Assembly: GCA_030247855.1 (NCBI GenBank)
Contig: JAPDRN010000067.1
Span: 62,001 to 126,000, forward strand
Length of the DNA stretch: 64,000 bases
Reading direction: 5' to 3'
From: Knufia peltigerae
Taxonomy: Eukaryota > Ascomycota > Eurotiomycetes > Chaetothyriales > Trichomeriaceae
Shown here piece after piece: positions 53,984 through 64,000 of this stretch. Position numbers and translations under genes: made by a program. The notes beneath the pieces were generated by a model. That model saw nothing but the letters and a program-made list of their open reading frames with translations. It ran no database searches and was not told the DNA's origin. How positions within the stretch are numbered: position 1 is the first letter of the stretch; each line of letters begins with the position of its first letter.

Positions 53984-56900
53984 CTATTTCTTCTTACCAC
54001 CTCCCAGACCTAGACTCTCAGCGATGCTACCGAGTCCCAGTCCACCGAGGAGCTTGTCGACTCCCAGGCCGCCGAGGATACCGTTGACCAGGCCACCCAG
54101 ACCTAGACCGTTGAGTAACTTGCCCACGAGACCAAGGACACCAGACAAGAGCAAGCCGACGGCGGCGATGATCTGGAACAGTGGCTCCGTGAGGAGACCC
54201 CAGAGTGGGTTCAACTTCTTCTTCGCGTGAGGCATGTCGGAGATTCTCTTCTTGGCATTGTCAATGCACTTGACAATGGTCGAGGTGAGTTCCTTCAACC
54301 CTTCGGCGACACGATGTTCTTCGGGGGTAGCCTCGCCGGAAGCAGCGCGAGCCTTGGCCTGAGCAGCAATGTGTCCGTCGGGGTCTAGGCCGCGGATGGC
54401 ACCATTGCACTCGCCCAAGATACGACTGCCTTCTTCGATGAGAGGCTTGACATCCTGCACGAGTTTCTCTTCGTCGAGCTCTTCACGAGGCGTGCGATCG
54501 GCCTTTTCGATTTTCTGCAATTCTCGGTCAGCATGTACTTCTGTTTCAATGGCCTCCCAACTTACATCGGTGATCTGATCACAGATTGGCTTCATCTGGT
54601 CAATCGTCTGGTTAATGATGTTGCCAATCTTCTTGGCAATCTCTCGTTCCTCCTCCTCCTTGAGTTGCTCTGGTGTCGTCTCATCTTCTTCCTCGGGCTC
54701 GGGAATGTTTTCGATCAATGTACACTCTCCGAGCTTGTTGCCGTCCTGGTCCACCACGTAGCCATTGTCGTTGACTTCTTTGCCGACGCAAGCAAGTAGA
54801 TTGCCGTCCGTCAGTCTACCAATCACCTCGCCGTTCTTGTCACGGACCTCGCCATCTTTATTGATGCGGCAGCCAGACATGGGAGACACTTCGCGCTCTT
54901 TCTGCTCAGGCTCCCATCGTTCAGCCTTGCCAATGACATTGCCGTTCTTGTCCACGATGTCGCCCTCGTCATCCACGCGACGACCCACCAGTTTCTTGGG
55001 GTCGCCTTCAATGACACGGCCGACGATCTCGCCGTTGGCGTCCTTGACGAGACCGTCCTTGGACACGGTGGTGGATTCGAAGTTTGAGAATGGTCCCTCG
55101 GCCCGGCCATCGTCGCCACCTTGGATGAGACCTGCGCGTCCGATGACCTTACCGTTGTTGCTCCAGATTTGTCCTTTGCCGTCGACCTTGCAGCCAATGA
55201 GGTGCTTAATCTCGCCTTCAAGGACCTCTCCGAAGATGGTGCCGTGCTCGTCAACAACCTTGCCCAACTTGTTCACTGTCTTGCCTTCCAGGCTTGACAA
55301 GTCTTCCTCGACGACCTCCTCTTCGGGTTCCTCGTAAGGCTCAACATGACCCTTGACATTGCCATATTTGTCGATGATATCACCGTCTTCGTCGACAGCA
55401 CGGCCGACAAGTTTCTTCCAGTCGCCCTCAACCACCTTGCCGACGACATTTCCTTCGGCGTCGTTGACCAAGCCATCCTTGCCGACAAGAAGACCATCAA
55501 GGCCAGCAAATGGGCCTTCAGGCTTGGCCTCTCGTTCCTCGGCCGGGATAAGTTCGCATCTTCCGATAACTTTGCCTTGGTCATTCCAGATCTGACCATT
55601 CTCGTCAATTGATCGTCCGGCGAGTTCTTTGACATTGCCTTCAACAACACGGCCAATGGGCACACCGTCAGGTCCAATCACGTTTCCTTGCTTGTTAGGC
55701 TTCAGGCCCTTTAGCTCTGACAAGTCAATAGCTTCTGGTTCAGGCTCAGCCTCAGCTTCGGGTTCTTCATATCTCTCCGCATGACCGACCACATTGCCTC
55801 TCTTATCAATGATGTCTCCATCCTCGTCAACTGCACGGCCAACAAGCTTCTTCGCATCGCCATCGACAATTCGACCGACTCGGTTTCCGTTATCATCTTC
55901 GACCCAGCCGTCGGCAACAACAGTCAGGCCATCCAATCCGGCAAATTCTGCCTCTCCTTCGTTGTCTTCTTGAGGAAGAGTTTTAGCTCGGCCAATGATG
56001 TGACCTTTGCTGTCCCAGAATTGCCCTTGGTCGTCACAGCTGACACCAGCCTTCCAAATCTTCTTGGCATCGCCTTCGACCAATTCGCCGACAATGTTGC
56101 CATCGCTGTCGACGAGCTTGCCAGCCTTGTTGACCTTGAGGCCTTCGAGGATGGATAAAGGAGGCAATCCGTCGTCTTCTTCTTGCTCCTCTTCACCTTC
56201 TTGGGCAATCAATTCGACCTTGCCAATGACATTGCCGTCCTTGTCAAGTACCTCACCCTTGTCGTTCAACTTCTTGCCTGCACAAGTCTCCAGCTCGCCT
56301 TCGCTAAGCTGAGCGATCGGATCACCTTCCTCGTTGAGAACCATGCCCTTCTTGTTGACCTTGAGGCCTTCGAGGATGGAGGTGTCCGGCGCATCTGGTG
56401 AAGCTTCCTCAACTTCGACAATGCCTTCTTCGATAGCTTCAGGAATGAATTCGACTTTACCAATCACGTTGCCATCTTTGTCCAAGATTTCACCATTCTC
56501 ATTGATCTTCTTGCCGCGGACATCATCAATTTCGTACCCGTCGACGAGACGAGCAATTGGATCCCCGTCCTCGTTGACAACTTGGCCCTTCTTGTTCACC
56601 TTCAGGCCTTCAAGTTGGGAGAAGTCGGGTTTTGCAGCCTGTTCAGCGGCGTCCTTGGCTTCATCCGCTGCACCTTCAGCGGTATCTGCAGCCTCCTCAG
56701 CGGTCTCGGCGGCGTCTCCAGCGTCCTCGGCCTGTTCTTCGGCTTGCTTCTCGGCCTCCTCAGCCGCTTGTTGCGCATCTTCAAGTTGTTCGAGAAGCTC
56801 AGGGTGAAGTTCTTTCATAGCCTCCTCAGCGGCTTCGCCCTGCACAACCTCGACGCGGCCGATGACATTGCCGTCCTTGTCGAGAATTTCGCCGTTTTCA

Positions 56901-58867
56901 TTAGGGATCTTGCCGGCACAAGCTTTGATATCACCATCAACAAGCTTAGCCAACACCTCACCCTCGTCGTCGATGATGTTGCCTTTCTTGTTGAGTTTCC
57001 TACCCTCTACAATTGTGAGGTTGGGTTTTAGTTGATCTTGAATCTCGTCCACCTTGTCCAAGGCTTCCTGCACAAAATCGGGCGTCGCGTCATCGACAGC
57101 GCCAGCTGCTTCGGGCACGACTTCGGCACGGCCAATAACATCCCCATCTTCGTCGAGGACTTCACCTTCTGCGTTCACGGTCCGACCAACAAGGTCTGAA
57201 GGGTCGCCTTCGGTAATCTTGCCCAGTGTCTTGCCCGAGGAATCCTTGATAGCGCCGTCCTCTTGAACTTCAAGGCCTTCGAGTGCGTCGACACCTGGAA
57301 GCTCGCCTGCGGCATCCTCCGCAGCTTGCTTCACTGGCTGAGGGACGGTCTCCGCCCGTCCGATAGCATCGCCGTCCTCGTCGAGAACCTCACCATCAGC
57401 ATTAAGGGTCATACCAACCAGGTCGGCTGGGTCGCCCTCCGTGATCTTGCCAAGAACATTCCCTTCTTTGTCAAGAATGTCACCGTTCTCTTGCACCTCG
57501 AGTCCATCAAGAACGTTGATATCAGGCAAGTATGTTTCGACGGCATCTTCTGCGGCATCCTTAGCGTCGTCAATGGCATCTTCCGCGCCCTCTGCAACGT
57601 CACCAGCTTGATCTGGAAGAACGGTGGCGCGACCTACGACATCGCCGTCTTCGTCGAGAATCTCCCCATCGTCAGCGATCTCGTAGCCCTCGAGATCAGC
57701 AGGATCGCCCTCCTCGAGCTTGCCAACGGCCTTACCCGAGTCGTCGAGGATGTCACCATTCTCGCTAACTTTGAGACCCTTCAAGATAGACAAGTCTGGT
57801 AAGGCACCTTCGGCAGAGTCCTTGACACCGTCGACAGCATCTTCGGCGGTCTCCTTGGCTTCACCAGCAGCTTCCTCAGCGTCACCAGCGGTCTTTTGGG
57901 CAGTGTCTTTGGCGCCGTCGACTGCTCCGTCAGCATCAGGAACATCACCTGATACCTCTTCGGCGGTGTCTTCGGTGGTGTCTTTGGCGTCTTCTGCCGT
58001 GTCTGTGACCGTGTCCTTGGCATCACCAGCAGTATCTTCGGCAGCACCCTTTACATCGCCCTTGGATGCCTTTCCAGCGGCACCAGTGGCAGTGTCCTTC
58101 GCACCACCGACACGGCCTGCGAGCTTCTTGCCGCCGCCGGCAACCCCGCCGGCAGCTGACTTGAGACCTCCGAGTGCTCCGGAGCCCTTGCCCTCAGCCT
58201 CGTCCTCCGCCTCTTCAGCGGCGTCTTCGGTCTCGGCGGCAGGTGTCTCTTCCACGGGGCCTTCGGTTTCGTCACCTTCATCGGTGCCCTCGTCTTTGGC
58301 AACGCCTTTGCTTTCTTTGGCGGTCTCCTGCTCGTCTTCATCGCTATCAGGCACCGGCTCGGGGTTGGCTTCCGACAATTCGCTCGTGTCGGCGACGGAG
58401 GTGCTCTCGGCACCGGTGTCGTTACCTGGCTGGCTGACCTTTCCGCCAGGCTCTTCGGTGTCCTTCAGACTGATTTTCTGCTGGGCATCTTCGCTGGTGT
58501 CTTCAGCCTTTTCTTTCACATCTTCAACGGGCTTCTCGGCCTCTTTCGGTTCGGGAGCATCTTCGGTTACTTTCTTTGGGGTCGCCTTGGAAGCCCCGAG
58601 CTTGGGCGGCTTGCGTCCAGGAGTACCTCTCGGGATATCTTTCCCAGTAAGCTTAGAAGTGGATTGTGATTGAGGGCTCTTGCCAGTCTTTGTGGGTGTT
58701 TCGGGAGGATTTCCCGACCTTGCTGTTGCTGGGGACGGCATTGTGCTTTTAAAGCTCCTGACTGTTGCTGGGCTAGACTGTTGAGAGGATCGCGACTCGC
58801 GACTGGGCGTTGGAGGAAAGGAGTAATATGCGTACGAGGCTGATGAGTTCCGATTACTCGTGGTCAT
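53984..58867 (-). CDS. Giant DUF3659-repeat (LEA-like) protein
   Basis: Exons 58867-54566 and 54514-53984 give 1610 residues. The 51-nt intron (GTAAGT...GCTGACC...TGCAG) is stop-free and in frame, so the unspliced reading is 1627. N-terminus: Ser/Pro-rich, then Ala/Lys/Asp/Glu repeats of the 'AEDAKDTTEDTAEE' type, like late-embryogenesis-abundant proteins. The core has 13 tandem modules of about 57-60 residues with consensus 'LKVNKKGxVxDxxGNxIGRL', then 'GDxKxLVGRxVDExGEIxDK' and 'DGNVIGRAE', the fungal DUF3659 repeat. The end is a helical region and a Gly/Leu-rich hydrophobic tail ('GLLLSGVLGLVGKLLNGLGL'...) ending GGGKKK. No enzyme motif is present. A structural or stress-protective role, perhaps membrane-associated through the tail, is inferred. 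Confidence 0.88.
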   Translation of the reverse strand: MTTSNRNSSASYAYYSFPPTPSRESRSSQQSSPATVRSFKSTMPSPATARSGNPPETPTKTGKSPQSQSTSKLTGKDIPRGTPGRKPPKLGASKATPKKVTEDAPEPKEAEKPVEDVKEKAEDTSEDAQQKISLKDTEEPGGKVSQPGNDTGAESTSVADTSELSEANPEPVPDSDEDEQETAKESKGVAKDEGTDEGDETEGPVEETPAAETEDAAEEAEDEAEGKGSGALGGLKSAAGGVAGGGKKLAGRVGGAKDTATGAAGKASKGDVKGAAEDTAGDAKDTVTDTAEDAKDTTEDTAEEVSGDVPDADGAVDGAKDTAQKTAGDAEEAAGEAKETAEDAVDGVKDSAEGALPDLSILKGLKVSENGDILDDSGKAVGKLEEGDPADLEGYEIADDGEILDEDGDVVGRATVLPDQAGDVAEGAEDAIDDAKDAAEDAVETYLPDINVLDGLEVQENGDILDKEGNVLGKITEGDPADLVGMTLNADGEVLDEDGDAIGRAETVPQPVKQAAEDAAGELPGVDALEGLEVQEDGAIKDSSGKTLGKITEGDPSDLVGRTVNAEGEVLDEDGDVIGRAEVVPEAAGAVDDATPDFVQEALDKVDEIQDQLKPNLTIVEGRKLNKKGNIIDDEGEVLAKLVDGDIKACAGKIPNENGEILDKDGNVIGRVEVVQGEAAEEAMKELHPELLEQLEDAQQAAEEAEKQAEEQAEDAGDAAETAEEAADTAEGAADEAKDAAEQAAKPDFSQLEGLKVNKKGQVVNEDGDPIARLVDGYEIDDVRGKKINENGEILDKDGNVIGKVEFIPEAIEEGIVEVEEASPDAPDTSILEGLKVNKKGMVLNEEGDPIAQLSEGELETCAGKKLNDKGEVLDKDGNVIGKVELIAQEGEEEQEEDDGLPPLSILEGLKVNKAGKLVDSDGNIVGELVEGDAKKIWKAGVSCDDQGQFWDSKGHIIGRAKTLPQEDNEGEAEFAGLDGLTVVADGWVEDDNGNRVGRIVDGDAKKLVGRAVDEDGDIIDKRGNVVGHAERYEEPEAEAEPEPEAIDLSELKGLKPNKQGNVIGPDGVPIGRVVEGNVKELAGRSIDENGQIWNDQGKVIGRCELIPAEEREAKPEGPFAGLDGLLVGKDGLVNDAEGNVVGKVVEGDWKKLVGRAVDEDGDIIDKYGNVKGHVEPYEEPEEEVVEEDLSSLEGKTVNKLGKVVDEHGTIFGEVLEGEIKHLIGCKVDGKGQIWSNNGKVIGRAGLIQGGDDGRAEGPFSNFESTTVSKDGLVKDANGEIVGRVIEGDPKKLVGRRVDDEGDIVDKNGNVIGKAERWEPEQKEREVSPMSGCRINKDGEVRDKNGEVIGRLTDGNLLACVGKEVNDNGYVVDQDGNKLGECTLIENIPEPEEEDETTPEQLKEEEEREIAKKIGNIINQTIDQMKPICDQITDVSWEAIETEVHADRELQKIEKADRTPREELDEEKLVQDVKPLIEEGSRILGECNGAIRGLDPDGHIAAQAKARAASGEATPEEHRVAEGLKELTSTIVKCIDNAKKRISDMPHAKKKLNPLWGLLTEPLFQIIAAVGLLLSGVLGLVGKLLNGLGLGGLVNGILGGLGVDKLLGGLGLGSIAESLGLGGGKKK

Positions 58868-60796
58868 CAGCTGCCTAAAAATACAGTATCATAAAACTTT
58901 TGACGTTGCTTTTTCACGCTCAGGCAACTGTCTTCTTCTCAACTGGGTATCTTGATAATTTACACTGTATGGTATTAATTTGATGGATGGGATGGACTTG
59001 AGAGACAGAAAGGAAAAAATCGCGTTGGGCTGAGGGAACAATACGTCGTCAAGTAGTAGAAGCAAAATGTTCCTACGTCACTGTTCATCATTGCTATCCT
59101 GGTGTGAGAAAGCTCGAAGCTCCTCTCTTTCTGAGCGAGCTGGTGCCTCATTGTGGCTGCCAGCTCCTTGTTTCAAGCAGAGCCATTGCGTCAGAGCAGG
59201 AGACATGAGGGACTCGAAGAGGTAAGAGTGTGGCACAGAAAAGTTAGGTCTGGATGGGATCAAAATCCATCCAGCGAATGGCATCGTGGAAAGAGACGAG
59301 GTTGCAGGGGATGCTGGCCTGTCTGGATTGACGATCGAAAAGCAAATGCAGAATCGCGAATGAGCATGGAAAAGAGGGTGACGGCGACAAGGAATGCCAT
59401 GCTCCGAAACCCATGTGAACAGGGTATATCCCCAGACATGCCAGGATCCCGCCTTGAGTGATCGGAGGATCTGATGTCAAGCGCCGCTTCACGAAGCGTC
59501 CACTCTTTGATTTGTTGCTCGGCTTTTTGCTGCCATTCCAGCCTCCGTCATAAGGTCGAATGATGAAAGCGATGTCTACCGAGCGATGTGTATTCCGTAT
59601 CGAGTTCGAGGGTGAACAGCGACTTCTTTCTCTTTCGCGTAGCACCGCATGTGTCCCTATCTTCCGGGTCGACATCTGAAGGATTGAAGGTAGAGTTACG
59701 GCAGGGATCCGGGCTTGACACGACGCCAAGTGGAGAAGCGAGACGTGGTCCGAAGTCTTAGGCGTTATGAGATGTCAGATGTGGCTTGGGGAGTGTCCAG
59801 TGTTGACGCACCGCCCCAGCCGAATTCCTGAGAACAGGTTTTTTGCACCGTGTTGCTCACGTCGATGGCGGGGTCTTTGGCCGTTGTCATTGGTGTCATT
59901 CCCAGGGATGTTTTAAATGAGGCGTCGGAGGACCCCGTAAGTACTGTAGTATTTCGTAGTGACAATGCCTTTGCCTGCACCTCTGGGCTGCATGACGCTT
60001 GTTGAACACTGTGCCTCTTGTCTTATTGCACACCATGCCCAGACGCACTGGTGGTTCTCAGGACCTCTACTTGCTCTTCGGTAAATGGAGGCTTTTGCCA
60101 CAGCTTTCTTGAGATCCTCGTCCGGTGGGGGAAAGAGACAAGTGTAGGCGAGGGTGCCGAGGGAGGGTCTATGGTGGGTATGTGGTTTGAGTCAATGACC
60201 ATCGGCCGATCACAAAGGCACGTTGAAAGGCGGTACGGATCACCAGCCACAGACACAACGCGTGGTGCTGAGTGGAAAAGAGTCAAAGATGTGGACAGGG
60301 ATCAGCAACGCACGTTTTCTTGGAAGAGCCAGTAAAAGGTGGAAAAGTGTCAGGGATCTCACCAACTTTTTTTTACACCGGTGGCCATCCACATCTGCAC
60401 TTTGACATCACCCATTATCGATGCCTCGTATTGCATTCGTACCTCGAGGTCTCACAAAGCTATTCTCTTCCGTGACTGGTCTCATTGTCATTACTTTTTA
60501 CGAAGGATAGACAAGGATTGTCGCCTCGATGATAACATGGGTCTGCAAAGTACGATACGACTTTTCGGAGTGATGACACTTTGTTCTATTACAGGAAAAT
60601 TGCTCAGGACAGGTGACATGGGATTCCGGATCTCGACGACACAAGTGCCACGAAGCCTCGTGATAGCTAGAAGCCATCTCTCTAGACAAGCATCCGTCCT
60701 TGCACTGGTGCTGGGTGTTGCAAGATGAACATCCGGGGATCTATGGCGATGTTCTTGCTCGAGCCATCATCTCCTCTCACCCAAACCATCCCCTCG
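58868..60796. other. Intergenic 1.9 kb, unresolved
   Basis: Between the DUF3659 start and the IQ-gene stop, both on the minus strand. A minus-strand frame at 59729-59244 lacks recognisable features. The frame at 60909-60682, which overlaps the end of the IQ gene, looks coding (see finding). Confidence 0.4.
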
Positions 60797-62753
60797 TCAC
60801 CTTCGTCCTTCTGGGGCAGGGATTCCATCCTCAGGCCCTGTTCCCGGTAGTCGTCTCGGGTTTTTCTCATCGCTCTCCTTGTTAGATCTGAGCTTTGTCA
60901 TTGCACGCGACAGTCTTCCGCTGATGCTTCGATCAGCCTTTCGCTCGTTTGCTTTGGCCTCTGCAGCCTTGCGTTGCTGTTCGAGATGCAGTCTCTCTTT
61001 TTCAGCACTCTTGGACTTATCTTGCTGAGCCTCTTCTTCCGCCTTGACTTTCTCCGGGTTGATGAGCTTGTCTTTTTCGCGCACTGCTTTCTTTTCTGCA
61101 GATTTGATTTTCTTCCGGGTTTTCGTATATGTTTCCAGTCCGACTAAGATGGCGTAACTTCTTGAAATAGAGACATGGGACATGTCAACTCCCGTGTCAC
61201 GCAAGCTATGCACAAACGTTCGAAAGTTGATAGCGGGGGGCCGATAGTGACCACTGTTGTATGTTCAGTTGAGCCAGTGGTGCAGTGGTATTTTGTCCTC
61301 ACCTCAAGGGAGATAATCTCCGTAACTGTCCCCTCTTGACCTTTATGAGACCAGCCGCTAGGATGCGGGCACCATGGAGGAAGGAAGAATGTTGGAAAGC
61401 GCCTGATTGCTTATAGCCAATGTACAAACGGAGAGAGGTGTCTGGTTTTAGTGAGCATACTCATACGGGAAGTTGACACAAAGCTGGAACGAACCTGCGA
61501 CCTGTATCCGGTCAGTACGTGGCTCGACACAGGGCAGCAAGCATCAACTTACAAAGATCCATTTGTGGCCCTTCTTCAAGCTAGTTCTGATCATATGGTT
61601 GAAAAGTACCGCTGCCGACACATGCTTGAGCTTCGCTGGTCCTTTGGCTCGATGAAACTTTGATATCGGAGTGCCGTTAGACATCCAGTAATATTTGCAA
61701 GAACCCAAAAGACCACTCACCTCTTCGTTGACGTATCTCTCGCCCTCGTCGCCTCCAGTATTCTCATCCTTTTCGTCCTCTTCGTCTGACGAGTCATCCG
61801 AGGAACTACTGCTGGATTGATGTTGATTTGATACTGGCACGTTGTACTGCCATTTAGGAGAGCTGTCATATATGGGCACTATTCCGTTGATGCTGTCTTT
61901 GTACAGCTCATCCTTGGTCCACACCAACTCGCCATTCTTTGCCCAGACAAGGAGACCCTGGCTGTTGACCTTGACAAGATAATTGAGACGTTCTTCTCGC
62001 GAAAGATAGCGGACTTGTTCCTTGTCGAGGCGCTCTCTGCTGCATTCCGGGAGAGTGACATTTCTGCCGTCTCCATGATCGAGCCAGTAAAAGAAATTTT
62101 GAGTGGTATCTAGTGCCTTCCAGTGGTTGTGGTATTTGCGCAAATTGCTCCCGTATCGGTGTTTTTGGTCTACCATTTCCAAGAAGTATTGCAGATCCAT
62201 CATCTTTGCAGTCTTCTTCCGTACCTCATTAGCCTCCTGTCTCTTTCTCTTTGCATCTTCCGCCTCGATATTCTCGTCAGAGGATACCTCCGACACTGAA
62301 GGCGACCGATCGTCTGCTCCGGCTCTCCGGGCGATATCCGTGGCTTTGAACCATTTCCTCCTTGCTGGTGATAATGGCGTCTCTCCATGTGAAGCATGGT
62401 TGTCAGAGCTTGTGTAGGGCTGTTCGGAATCTCTTGGTGTGGTTAGTTGCTGGTATTGTGCATCTTTCACTGCCTACTTCATGAGTACTTAGTCGAAGCC
62501 GTAGTTTTGACGGTTACAATGACACTGACCTCATACCACCGGGTGGTTACATCAAGGCCAAAGCCTTTCAGCTGTCGGCGGGTTCGATAACCTCTATATG
62601 TTTTCTTGAGATCGGTCAGCAAACATGTGCGCACAAGCAAGCGAAGTGCATCAGAACCTGAATAAGTATAGCGGCCTTGTTGCTGTCATCTTCACCGAGG
62701 CCAGGAATGATAGGCTTAGCACGACCGTCTCCCTCCTCCGGCGCGTCTATCAT
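60797..62753 (-). CDS. IQ (calmodulin-binding) motif protein, seven exons with a 7-nt microexon
   Basis: Exons 62753-62658, 62604-62530, 62473-61721, 61657-61553, 61501-61495, 61441-61303 and 61253-60797 sum to 1632 nt (543 residues). Exons 1 and 2 split the IQ motif: 'AAILIQ' + 'KTYRGYRTRRQLKGFGLD' (IQxxxRGxxxR, residues 31-40), predicted to bind calmodulin. Later conserved blocks are 'NHWKALDTTQNFFYWLDHGD', 'GPAKLKHVSAAVLFNH', 'KKGHKWIFVADTSLRLYIGY', 'QSGAFQHSSFLHGARILAAG' and 'LRRLSPLSGHYRPPAINFRT', known from a filamentous-fungal IQ family. Intron 3 (63 nt) is stop-free and in frame. A Lys/Glu-rich coiled coil follows 'VSISRSYAILVGLETYTKTR'. The molecular role is unknown, probably Ca2+/calmodulin-linked. 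The last residues are uncertain because a second open frame continues past the stop. Confidence 0.85.
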
Positions 62754-64000
62754 AGTGTATTTGTATGGCCATCCAGCCGGACTATTGATGCAGAGAATTG
62801 TACGGAGTGCATTAGGTACCTAGGAAGGGTGCGCGTGTCTACGTGTTGTTTCCCCGCAGCTTATCGATAAGGACGATCGTCCCCGCGGAAACAAGGCCAG
62901 AACTTGCATACGAGTACGAGTGCGAGTATGGTGGTAGACCTCACCAGCCTGGGCGCTCGTGCTCGTACTCGAGATGTGGCACATTGGAGCGGAGCCGCTG
63001 TACAATCCATCTCCCCACGCATTTCTTGCATCGCTCTAGGCCTTGACTCTTATGCATACTAATAGTCAAATACTCCTAGAGGAATGGGCTAATCTCTTGG
63101 GTACAGCTTCCACGGCTAACACGGCTATGTTCCACGGCTACTCGGCGATATAGCGGTTGCTTCCCTTATCAAGCAAGCTTCTTTACTCCGGCATTCGACC
63201 TCCGGTTACTTTGTCCATTGTCAATGAGCATGTTCAACTGCTTGCGGTTCGCCTAGTCATATAGCCGTGGAACAATACTGTGGCTGCGCACGACTGTACA
63301 TTGCCGGAGCAAGAATATTCCATAGCTTCCCTTTCTTTGGAGAAGGCACAGATTGTTCCGTAATTCCATGGAATTTATGCATGCATTGATTCCGGTGGAA
63401 TCGTGTCCGGTCTCGGACCTAGGGCTGTCCATGTCTGCCAGGGACTGTCCCATCATGCCTACAGTACATACGGCACCAAGCATGATTCCAGGCGGCCATT
63501 TCCACCGATAGGTCAACCATGGTCGGTGATAGGACCGATATGGTCTCTGGGAACTATCTCGAGGGGTCGACTTCTGTCTCATTGATTGCGAAATCGGAGG
63601 AACCTCTGTCACGGCGTCACTGATGCTCAATTTTGCTCGTCTGTTGCGGACACACACAGCAAAGGTTGCTATTGATCGGCAGTAAAGACCCTTAACACTT
63701 TTCAGTATGTTCCTCGCTATAATAAACTACAACTACGCAGATGAAAATACAGGGCAAGGGAAGTAGATCAGCATGGAGTAAAGGTCCAACGAGTGATTGA
63801 ACAAGGAAAGGGGGAGAGTCAGCCCCTTCTGACTCGTCTCCCCGCCTTTTTCCTCCTTTCTCCCACCAACTTCTCCTCTGCCACCTCCTCCACAGTGGAT
63901 TGGATCCTTGTCAGGCTCTCTTCCTACCCATCATCTGACTGGCACAACGGATTTCATTTTCCTTACGGAGCACACTACTGTCAATCGCTGCCGTGAAAGG
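62754..64000. other. Right-edge 1.2 kb, no gene supported
   Basis: It includes the IQ-gene promoter, imperfect repeats of 'ccacggcta' near 63108-63145, and short frames (minus 63657-63253; plus from 63793) without ATG support or family features. The last 200 nt are pyrimidine-rich and may be a promoter or 5' leader of a gene beyond the edge. Confidence 0.4.

Noticed and set aside
57720..58673. 317-codon plus-strand open frame, Ser/Pro/Ala-rich
   Set aside because: It is the antisense of the Ala/Glu/Lys repeats of the DUF3659 gene; biased codon use of the sense strand keeps the reverse frame open.
59244..59729. 161-codon minus-strand frame upstream of the DUF3659 gene
   Set aside because: No family features; alternative frames of similar quality; not supported.
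61271..61330. TGGTGCAGTGGTA, similar to a tRNA A box
   Set aside because: It lies within or beside a well-supported intron of the IQ gene on the other strand; no B box or cloverleaf follows.
63253..63657. 134-codon minus-strand frame at the right edge
   Set aside because: No ATG at the start, no recognised domain and only a weak hydrophobic patch.

Overview
The window is nuclear DNA of a filamentous ascomycete (Pezizomycotina). Most genes are interrupted by short introns (about 50 to 120 nt) with GT...AG ends and CTAAC/CTGAC-type branch points. Several products are fungal-specific: a Zn2Cys6 regulator, a Goodbye-type NLR, a But2-domain secreted protein, DUF3659 repeats and a Pet100 homologue. 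The recurrent intergenic 9-mer TACTCCGTA made me think of Eurotiomycetes, but I cannot fix the class from sequence alone. No rRNA, tRNA, transposon or CRISPR was recognised. Exon structures were derived by hand: each join has splice signals, keeps frame and restores a family motif.

Layout. 1-19 kb is mostly housekeeping and dispersed genes: a truncated VOC protein at the left edge, an alpha/beta hydrolase, a peroxisomal enoyl-CoA isomerase, PET100, a small subunit of serine palmitoyltransferase, the NatB catalytic subunit, a large conserved protein of unknown role, a secreted But2 protein, a gene-poor 3 kb stretch with microsatellites, the 3' half of a Rieske oxygenase gene, and a membrane-anchored arylsulfotransferase-like protein. 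19-25 kb holds an F-box protein, a UFD1-type protein with zinc fingers, and a membrane protein with two hevein domains.

26-44.6 kb is the most interesting part. Nine genes read like an amine-handling cluster: PLP-dependent decarboxylase, copper amine oxidase (C-terminal SRL), APC-family permease, Zn2Cys6 regulator, hexapeptide O-acetyltransferase, FAD amine oxidase, RidA-family protein, SDR and a beta-lactamase-fold serine hydrolase. Several are arranged as divergent pairs. A logical scheme is import or decarboxylation to an amine, oxidation by one or both oxidases (probably in peroxisomes), handling of the imine by the Rid protein, and aldehyde or alcohol conversion and acylation by the others. 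The substrate is unknown and the scheme is inference.

44.7-49.4 kb is a 1540-residue STAND/NLR-type gene (Goodbye N-terminus, P-loop, C-terminal zinc-finger-like segment). 50-52 kb is an MFS transporter. 54-58.9 kb is a 1610-residue protein with 13 DUF3659 modules. 60.8-62.8 kb is an IQ-motif protein with seven predicted exons, one only 7 nt long. The right 1.2 kb has no gene I can support.
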